Shown piece by piece: positions 6,249-11,812 of a stretch of 13,575 nucleotides of DNA. Position 1 is the first letter of the stretch. Each line of letters starts with the position of its first letter. Source of the stretch: Pseudomonadota bacterium (GTDB taxonomy: Bacteria; Myxococcota; Polyangia; GCA-2747355; JACKDQ01); contig JAUVBO010000012.1 in assembly GCA_030591195.1 (NCBI GenBank), forward strand, positions 1 through 13,575. Direction: 5' to 3'. A model generated the notes under the pieces. That model was not told the origin of the DNA. It ran no database searches and saw only the letters and a list, made by a program, of their open reading frames with translations. The position numbers and the translations under genes were made by a program.

Positions 6249-6995
6249 CTAGAAATATGTCGTCAGCCCCAGCAGGCCACCCGAGCCAGTGGCGAAGGTG
6301 AAGGCGAACTGCTGGGCCGGGTTGCCGGCGAAGTTGAACATCAGCGCCAGGTTGTAGAGCGCCTGAACGCTGACCCGGTCGCCGATGAAGTACTCGACCC
6401 CGATCTGCGGGCCGAGCTGCAGCCCGAAGTTCCAGTTGTCGCCGCCTGCCGGGTCGTTCATGCCGATGAACAGTCCCGCGCCGAGAAACGGCGAGATGCG
6501 CCGCCAGATGCGAAAGTGGTACTCGAAGCCTCCTCCGAGGTTCATGCCCCAGTCGGCGTTGGCGTCGCCACCGTCCGGCGCACGCACCTGAATTCCGGTG
6601 CCCACGGCGAAGTAGACCCGCAGGCTCTCGCTCGGCACGTACTTGACCGCGATCTGGGAGATGGTCACCTGACCGGCGGTCTGGGCGTTGCCCGTGGCCG
6701 CCATCGTCGCCAGCCCTCCGAAACGCCAGGCAAAGCCCCAGAGGCCCGACTCGACTCGCTCGACGGGCTTTTCGGGGTTGCTTGGCGCCGCGCTGGCCGA
6801 GGGCGTGGCAGCCGTCGGCGCGGCGGCCGTCGGCGTGGTCGGCGCTGGCGGCAGTCCAGGTGGGGAGGGCTCGGTGTCTCCGCCCTCGGGCGCCGGAGGC
6901 GGCATCGGGTCGGACTGCCCCATGGCCGGAGAGACGGAGAGGCAGAGCAGCAAAGCCAGGGCAGGGGTCATCAGCAGGATCGTTCGCAACCGCAT
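6249..6995 (-). CDS. Outer-membrane beta-barrel protein with signal peptide and Pro/Ala-rich linker
   Basis: This 248-residue precursor has an Arg-containing N-terminus, a long hydrophobic core and probable signal peptidase I cleavage after AMG (24-26). Residues 27-80 form a low-complexity Pro/Ala/Thr linker. Residues 84-248 show alternating hydrophobic strands separated by Gly/Asn/Asp turns (for example GGGFEYHFR, GLQLGPQIGVEYF) and end in Phe (LTTYF), the usual C-terminal signal for BAM-assembled barrels. The size fits a small eight-stranded OmpA/OmpW-like barrel. The function is unknown. The ATG at 6995 is chosen over the longer open frame because AAGGAGG lies 7 bases upstream and the signal peptide starts there. 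It is separated by 182 bases from the NarL-type regulator, which lies upstream on the same strand, so an own promoter is likely. Confidence 0.88.
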   Translation of the reverse strand: MRLRTILLMTPALALLLCLSVSPAMGQSDPMPPPAPEGGDTEPSPPGLPPAPTTPTAAAPTAATPSASAAPSNPEKPVERVESGLWGFAWRFGGLATMAATGNAQTAGQVTISQIAVKYVPSESLRVYFAVGTGIQVRAPDGGDANADWGMNLGGGFEYHFRIWRRISPFLGAGLFIGMNDPAGGDNWNFGLQLGPQIGVEYFIGDRVSVQALYNLALMFNFAGNPAQQFAFTFATGSGGLLGLTTYF

Positions 6996-7139
6996 CAGTT
7001 TCCTCCTTCTTGCCAGGGCTGATACGGCACTTGTCGCAGGTTCTACCCGCCAGCCTTGGTTTATTGTTGGCCCGCTCGTGGACGTGCTGGACCACCGTCG
7101 AACGAAGCCAGCCACCGGATCACTCACACCAACACGGCC

Positions 7140-7157
7140 AAAAGTACCCACTTTTTT
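7140..7157. other. Small AT-rich hairpin in the regulator/beta-barrel intergenic region
   Basis: AAAAGT, a 4-base loop and ACTTTT form a 6-bp stem followed by two more T on the plus strand. On the minus strand it begins about 20 bases after the response-regulator stop, so it could be a weak terminator, but the stem is A/T-rich and only four T follow in that direction. It sits in an AT-rich patch (about 7140-7177) that stands out from the GC-rich surroundings and could instead be a regulatory site upstream of the beta-barrel gene. Confidence 0.3.
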
Positions 7158-7177
7158 CAAGAAGATCCAAGAATTGT

Positions 7178-7837
7178 TCACGGCTCGATGATGCCCTGAC
7201 GGATCGCCTCGGTCACCGCTTCGGTACGGTTTGAGACCTCGAGCTTGCCGTAGATGTGCTCGAGGTGGGTGCGCACCGTGGCCCGGCTGACTCCGAGCGT
7301 CTCGGCGACCGCGCGATTGTTCAGCCCCTTGGCGATCAGGGTCAGAACCTCGGTCTCCCGCGGCGTCAGCCGCACGACCGGGTCCTCCACCCCTTTGCGC
7401 TGCAGGCGGCGCAGCAGGCTGCGGGCGAGCCGCGGCTGGATCACGCTGCCCCCCGAACAAACGTCTCGCAGCGCCTCGACGATTCGATCGGCGGTCATAC
7501 CCTTGAGCAGGTAACCGCTGGCGCCGGCCCGCACCGCCTCGAGCACCCGCGCCTCGTCATCGAAGATGGTGAAGATCAGCACCTCGATCTCCGGCCAGCG
7601 GACCCTGATCTGGCGCGTGACCTCGATGCCGTCGATGTCGGGCAGGCCCAGGTCGAGCAACACCACGTCGGGCCGCTCGGACTCGATCAGCTGGAGCGCG
7701 CGGGCGCCATCCCGCGCGGTGCCGACCACCTGCAGCTCGTCGAACCCCTCGAGCAGCCGCCGCTGCTGGACGAGGATCGTCGCTTGGTCCTCGACGATCA
7801 CCAGCCGGATCGGCTCGTTCCTTGGCTCGCCACTCAT
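7178..7837 (-). CDS. NarL/FixJ family response regulator (REC-LuxR HTH)
   Basis: This 219-residue transcription factor of normal family length has a receiver (10-125) with E16/D17, phosphoacceptor D62 (VLLDLGLPD), T90 and K112 (LLKG), all canonical. A LuxR-type helix-turn-helix begins at LTPRETEVL (157-165). It includes GLNNRAVAETLGVS and the recognition helix ATVRTHLEHIYGKL, which binds DNA as a dimer on phosphorylation. The ATG at 7837 has only a distant GGAG upstream, so the ribosome site is poor. It is divergent from the PEGA-domain gene and lies upstream of the beta-barrel gene on the same strand; either could be a target. No HisKA_3 kinase, the usual partner class, is in the window, so it appears orphan here. 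Confidence 0.96.
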   Translation of the reverse strand: MSGEPRNEPIRLVIVEDQATILVQQRRLLEGFDELQVVGTARDGARALQLIESERPDVVLLDLGLPDIDGIEVTRQIRVRWPEIEVLIFTIFDDEARVLEAVRAGASGYLLKGMTADRIVEALRDVCSGGSVIQPRLARSLLRRLQRKGVEDPVVRLTPRETEVLTLIAKGLNNRAVAETLGVSRATVRTHLEHIYGKLEVSNRTEAVTEAIRQGIIEP

Positions 7838-7918
7838 TGGATCAACGACTGCTCCGGGGAGGCAGTGTAGCGCAGATCGCAGCCTACTGGCCCGGGGCAG
7901 ATAAATGCGGCGACGGAG

Positions 7919-7947
7919 TTACGAGGGCGCGGCCCAGGCGGTATAAT
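7919..7947 (+). promoter_or_regulatory. Sigma70-type promoter for the PEGA-domain gene
   Basis: A perfect -10 TATAAT is at 7942-7947. Seventeen bases upstream is TTACGA (7919-7924), a 3/6 match to the -35 consensus. Transcription would start near 7954, leaving a leader of about 27 bases with the ribosome site GGGAGGAG before the ATG at 7982. An exact TATAAT in such GC-rich DNA is unlikely by chance. The site lies in the divergent region shared with the NarL-type regulator. Confidence 0.7.
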
Positions 7948-7981
7948 CGCTCCACCTGTCGGGTGACGGGAGGAGACGCCG

Positions 7982-9208
7982 ATGCCTTCTTCGACGAAAA
8001 ACGGCGCGTGGGTGATCACCATCGTTTGGCTGCTCGCGGGTGGCATCGCCCAGGCCAAGCCTCCGGTGACCGTGGCCGTCCTCGGCATCGAGGCCACCGC
8101 GGGGGCGCCGGCCGATGTCGCCTCGCAGCTGACGATCGCGTTGAAGAACCGCGTCATGCGCGTGCCCGGCTTTCAGCAGGTCCAGGGCAAGAACCTCGAC
8201 GAGGTCAAGCTGGTCTTTGGCTGCGTCGACGAGAAGCCGGCTTGTATGGCCCGCGTCGGGCGTAGCCTCCAGGCCTCCAAGCTGCTCTGGGGCGCGCTGC
8301 GACCGGCCGGGACCGAGTACAGCCTCACCCTGCGATACCTCGACGTGCACGGCGAGCGACTCGAGCATACGGTCACCGAGCGGATCTCCCAGGACGAGGC
8401 GACGCGGCCGTCGGACGCCGTGGCCCGGGTGACCGCCGCGTTCCTCGTCTCCGGGGGCACGATCAAGCTCGGCTGCAACGTCATCGGCGCCAGGGTGTTG
8501 CTCGGCGCGGCGGTCAAGGGCCTGACCGACGACTCGACGATGCTGGTCCAGGACGTCCCCACCGGGACCCACCTGCTGAGGGTTAGCAAGCGCGGCTACC
8601 AAACCTGGCGGCGCCGGGTGACGATCACCGCTGGACAAACCCTCGAGATCGAGGCCGAGATGCGGGCGCTGACCACCGGCAGCGGCGCCATCACCGCCCC
8701 GCCACCGGACGATCGCGAGCCCACCTTCGACCGGCGCGACGACGACCGCCGCGGCTGGCAGATCGCCTTCTGGAGCGGTGCGGCGATCACCGTCGGCCTC
8801 GGCGCCGGGATGCTGGCCACCGGCATCGGCGTCCTTAACCTCCAGAGGGACAAGAAAGCCGCGATCGTCGCGATCTCCGGGGACGACTGGGCGAAGCTTA
8901 CCACCCAGGTGCAAGACGACCTGCAGTACAACAACGCCTGCGCCGTGTCGCGCGATGGCATCACCGGAGGGGTCGCCAAGATCTGCGACGACGGCACCAC
9001 CCGAGCAACGATCTTCAACGCCCTGCTCGTCGCGGGGATCCTCGCCTCCACCGTCACGACCTACTTGCTCTACAAGGCCTACATCGCCGACCCGGACGAG
9101 CAGGATGAGGGCGACGACCTGGCCCGGCGGCCGCCCCAGCCGCGCTGGAACGTGACCACCGCCGCCGGGCCCCAAGGGGCTCAGGTCGGCTTCTCGCTCC
9201 GCTTCTGA
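7982..9208 (+). CDS. PEGA-domain envelope protein with two predicted membrane helices
   Basis: This 408-residue protein has a signal peptide (1-25, cleavage after AQA). Residues 28-154 resemble the alpha/beta TolB/CsgG-like domain often found before PEGA in myxobacteria (VAVLGIE start; C81 and C88 in the GCVDE and ACMARVG segment; then LLWGAL). Residues 156-228 are a PEGA-like carbohydrate-surface-associated beta domain (VQDVPTGTHLLRVSKRGYQ, then the TITAGQT turn). A Pro/Asp linker leads to hydrophobic helices at about 259-285 and 352-378. The C-terminus ends GAQVGFSLRF, resembling an outer-membrane protein end, which is odd next to helical segments. No enzyme motif is seen. The start is fixed by GGGAGGAG about 7 bases before the ATG. 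Its 3' end overlaps the convergent REC-PATAN gene by 28 bases. It probably acts in the periplasm or envelope; the exact role is unknown. Confidence 0.88.
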   Translation: MPSSTKNGAWVITIVWLLAGGIAQAKPPVTVAVLGIEATAGAPADVASQLTIALKNRVMRVPGFQQVQGKNLDEVKLVFGCVDEKPACMARVGRSLQASKLLWGALRPAGTEYSLTLRYLDVHGERLEHTVTERISQDEATRPSDAVARVTAAFLVSGGTIKLGCNVIGARVLLGAAVKGLTDDSTMLVQDVPTGTHLLRVSKRGYQTWRRRVTITAGQTLEIEAEMRALTTGSGAITAPPPDDREPTFDRRDDDRRGWQIAFWSGAAITVGLGAGMLATGIGVLNLQRDKKAAIVAISGDDWAKLTTQVQDDLQYNNACAVSRDGITGGVAKICDDGTTRATIFNALLVAGILASTVTTYLLYKAYIADPDEQDEGDDLARRPPQPRWNVTTAAGPQGAQVGFSLRF

Positions 9209-11667
9209 GTCGTCGGTGCTGGCGTGCCCGGCTCGCTGGCGCCAGCGTCCGTCGAGCCACCCCCCTCCGGGGTGCCACCCGCATCCAGCGCCCCGCCCGC
9301 CTCCGGCGTGGCGCCGCCGTCGAGCCTCTCCCCGTGATCCTGCCGGGCCTGGTCGTCGTCACCGGCCCCCGGAGCCGGCGCGCCACCTGCATCGGGCTGG
9401 ACCACCGGTGGAGTCGTGACGTCCGCCGGGCCACCGAGCTGACGGTGGAGGAAAAGGAGCGCCAGGGCGAGGGTCACGGTGGCGAGGGTCGACAGCGCCA
9501 CCACCAGCCATCGGGCCCGCGCGGGGCGAGCGCTGTCCAGCGCGGAGAAGGGCTCGGCGCTGCCGGTAGGCACGTCCCGCACCGGCTTGAGCGACTCGGC
9601 ACGGACCACCGCCTTGCGCCGCATGTCGTGCAGCAGACTCTTCATCGCCCCCGGCGTGGCGACTCCCTCGCTGACCAGCGTGGCCGGGGCCTCCCCGTCG
9701 ACCACACGCATCATCCGCGCGAGGGACGGGGCAGGCATCGAGCGGAGGTAGGTGTCGACGTCGCTCCGGTCGACGGCCACGCCTTCGATGACCACCCCCT
9801 CATGGTAGATCCGCTCCAGCAGGGCGTTGTTCTGCCGTCCAGCGTTTTCGATCAGCGTCGGCAGCTCGCCCAGGGGGACCTGGATCCCCGGCTCCTCGCT
9901 GGCGATCAGGTAGTTCGACCACTCGTAGGCCAGCAGGTGGAGCATCGCCAGCGGCCCCACCGAGGTCTGGGGCGAGTTGACCGTCACGCCGCAGAGGTTG
10001 CCACTGGTGAAGATCAGCGCGGCGTTGCGCGCTTCGTGGTAACGAAGCCGGACCGAGCCGGTGAACCCGCTCGCCCCCACCATCCGCAGCAGGGTGGTCA
10101 CGCCGATCGGCTCGACCCAGCCGCCCTCGGTCCCGCTGCCGCAGCCGAGCCGTTCGAGCAGCTCGGCCCGCGGGGCGAGGGCCTGGTTCACGCCCGAGAA
10201 GAGCCGGTTGATCGACGAATCCGACCCGCGCCCACCTAGGCTGCGCGCCAGCTCGTCCCCAGGGGCCAGGAGAAACGCCGTCTCGCGGATCAGGTAGTCG
10301 CACCGCACGGCCCCCAGCAGCTCGTGCCCGGGGGCGTCGGGGAGCTTCGCGTCGGAGATGATCACCGCCGGGCGGCGCTGTCTCGCCACCCGGTAGGCCT
10401 CCACCGCCGAGGCTGCGCCGTAGCTCTCGAAGCCCGCGGCCGCGGCGCCGTCGAGCACCGCCCGTTGCAGCTTGCGATCGCCGGTGGCCATCAGGAGGCC
10501 ACGCCCGAAGCGGTCGAGCAAGCGGTCGACCTGGGATCGAGTCACCTCGCCCGTGGCGGGTGGAGGCTGGACCTGAGCTGGCGCGATCGTCGACTCGGGC
10601 GGCGGCGCGATCGGTCGGCGCTCGGCTGCCGCCTCCAGACGCGTCGGAGCGGCACGGGGCGCGGCGGGCGCCCGCGGAAGCGCCTCCACCGTCGATCCCG
10701 TGGGAGGGCGCGAGAGGCGCGGCGACGGACGCGACGGACCGGTCACCCGCCGCGGACGCGGTGGCGGCGCCGCGCCCGCGGCGTCGGGCGCCGGCTCGTC
10801 GCTGGCCGGCGAGCCGGGGCGGTAGGGGTCCGGGTCGGTCTCTGGCTCCGAGTCCTCATCCTCCATCGACGTCAGCAGCTCGTCGGGCACCATCACCTCG
10901 AACGCCAGATCGACCGTCGAGGGCGTGCCCACGTCGGCCAGCATCGCCGTCCGCGGCAGTGGATCGAGGACCGTGTGCTCCTCGTCGTCGCCGCCAAAGA
11001 GCGGCTCGTCGGCGAGGCTGCTCAGCGGTGCCAACACACCGCCAGGGAGATCCCAGTCGCCCACCCGGGCCATCGCATCGAAGGCCTCCAGGCCGGCATG
11101 GGGACCAAACTGGGCCGCCTTGAGCTGGCCGCCGGCGATCTCCAGCGTCGCGGTCTGCTGGCCGCGCGAGAGCTCGAGCGTCCCGTGACCGGCATCGACC
11201 AACCCCTCGACGCGCGCACGAAACCACTCGGCAGCAGCGGCGCTGGTGGGCGCCGGCCGGCCCCGCGCGAGCCGCGCGAAGAGACTCTCGACCCGCTCCT
11301 TGAGCCGCTCCGGCGAGATCGGCTTGTCGATGTATTCCGCCACGCCGAGCTGCAGCGCCTGCAGCCGACGGACCAACGACCGCTCCGTGGTGAAGATCGC
11401 CACCGCCGATGCGCTGGTCGCCGGGGCGGCCACCAACTTGCCGGCGAGCAAGATCCCGTCGCCGCCCCTGAACCGGCTCTCCATCAACACGAGCCTCGGC
11501 TTGTGGCGGGCGGCGAGCCGCAGCCCCTCCTCGACCCGAGTGCTGAGCAGCACCTGCAGCCGCGCGCTACCGAGCGCTGATCGGACGAGCTGACCCGCCT
11601 TCGGGTCTTCGTCGATCAGCAGCACGGTGCTCTTGGTGGCTTCCGAGCGCTCGCCCGGGGCGGACAT
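9181..11667 (-). CDS. Membrane-anchored signalling protein with two receiver-like and two DUF4388/PATAN-like domains
   Basis: The protein is 828 residues from the ATG at 11667, preferred because AGAGGG lies just upstream; another in-frame ATG at 11700 lacks a ribosome site. Residues 13-131 form receiver 1, with D19/E20/D21, T93 and K115 kept, but Glu (E64, LVLMES) replaces the phosphoacceptor Asp. Residues 148-208 look like PATAN/DUF4388, and 209-378 are an acidic then Pro/Arg-rich linker. Residues 389-474 form receiver 2, which keeps D439 (ISDAKLPD) but lacks the acidic pair, the Thr and the Lys. Residues 516-589 are a second, clearer PATAN domain (SGFTGSVRLRY and FTSGNLCGV). A helix at about 720-740 is followed by a Gly/Asp/Ala-rich tail of 88 residues, probably periplasmic. 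PATAN domains are thought to mediate protein contacts in gliding and receiver-based signalling. No output enzyme or DNA-binding domain is seen, suggesting a scaffold. Confidence 0.88.
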   Translation of the reverse strand: MSAPGERSEATKSTVLLIDEDPKAGQLVRSALGSARLQVLLSTRVEEGLRLAARHKPRLVLMESRFRGGDGILLAGKLVAAPATSASAVAIFTTERSLVRRLQALQLGVAEYIDKPISPERLKERVESLFARLARGRPAPTSAAAAEWFRARVEGLVDAGHGTLELSRGQQTATLEIAGGQLKAAQFGPHAGLEAFDAMARVGDWDLPGGVLAPLSSLADEPLFGGDDEEHTVLDPLPRTAMLADVGTPSTVDLAFEVMVPDELLTSMEDEDSEPETDPDPYRPGSPASDEPAPDAAGAAPPPRPRRVTGPSRPSPRLSRPPTGSTVEALPRAPAAPRAAPTRLEAAAERRPIAPPPESTIAPAQVQPPPATGEVTRSQVDRLLDRFGRGLLMATGDRKLQRAVLDGAAAAGFESYGAASAVEAYRVARQRRPAVIISDAKLPDAPGHELLGAVRCDYLIRETAFLLAPGDELARSLGGRGSDSSINRLFSGVNQALAPRAELLERLGCGSGTEGGWVEPIGVTTLLRMVGASGFTGSVRLRYHEARNAALIFTSGNLCGVTVNSPQTSVGPLAMLHLLAYEWSNYLIASEEPGIQVPLGELPTLIENAGRQNNALLERIYHEGVVIEGVAVDRSDVDTYLRSMPAPSLARMMRVVDGEAPATLVSEGVATPGAMKSLLHDMRRKAVVRAESLKPVRDVPTGSAEPFSALDSARPARARWLVVALSTLATVTLALALLFLHRQLGGPADVTTPPVVQPDAGGAPAPGAGDDDQARQDHGERLDGGATPEAGGALDAGGTPEGGGSTDAGASEPGTPAPTTQKRSEKPT

Positions 11668-11721
11668 ATCGGGACCCTCTGTCGTGGGCGGGACAGGCAT
11701 CGCGAGTCAGAGAACGCCGTA

Positions 11722-11751
11722 AGTATAGGGCGAATTGTAGCAAGCTGTCAG
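11722..11751 (-). promoter_or_regulatory. Sigma70-type promoter for the REC-PATAN gene
   Basis: On the minus strand, CTGACA (11751-11746) and TATACT (11727-11722) each match consensus at 5 of 6 positions, with an 18-base spacer, about 55 bases before the ATG at 11667. An overlapping alternative is the extended -10 TGCTACAAT. The -35 lies in the first of two 9-base direct repeats. Confidence 0.5.
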
Positions 11752-11766
11752 CCCTCCGCTGTCAGC
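11744..11766 (-). repeat. Two 9-bp direct repeats overlapping the -35 region, possible operator
   Basis: GCTGTCAGC occurs at 11744-11752 and again at 11758-11766, with a 14-base period. One copy covers the -35 hexamer and the other lies just upstream of it. Such spaced direct repeats are a common form of regulator site, but no cognate regulator is identifiable. Confidence 0.4.
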
Positions 11767-11775
11767 TTTGCGCAT

Positions 11776-11788
11776 CGCCAGCCTGGCG
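11776..11788. other. Short inverted repeat between the peptidase stop and the REC-PATAN promoter
   Basis: CGCCAGCCTGGCG is a perfect dyad able to form a 5-bp hairpin with a 3-base loop, flanked on each side by a direct repeat, GCGCATC. It begins 24 bases after the peptidase stop. No T-run follows, so it is at best a weak terminator; it could also be part of a regulatory site. Confidence 0.25.
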
Positions 11789-11812
11789 CATCAATCGGCT
11801 AGCGAGGGATCG

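Noticed and set aside
7919..9175. 418-codon open frame on the minus strand opposite the PEGA gene
   Set aside because: Low-complexity Gly/Asp/His/Val composition typical of an antisense shadow in GC-rich DNA. The plus-strand protein has a signal peptide, promoter and ribosome site.
10324..11580. 418-codon open frame on the plus strand opposite the REC-PATAN gene
   Set aside because: Its translation is Arg/Gly/Leu-rich with no recognisable domain. It mirrors codon bias of the minus-strand gene, which has clear domains and a ribosome site.
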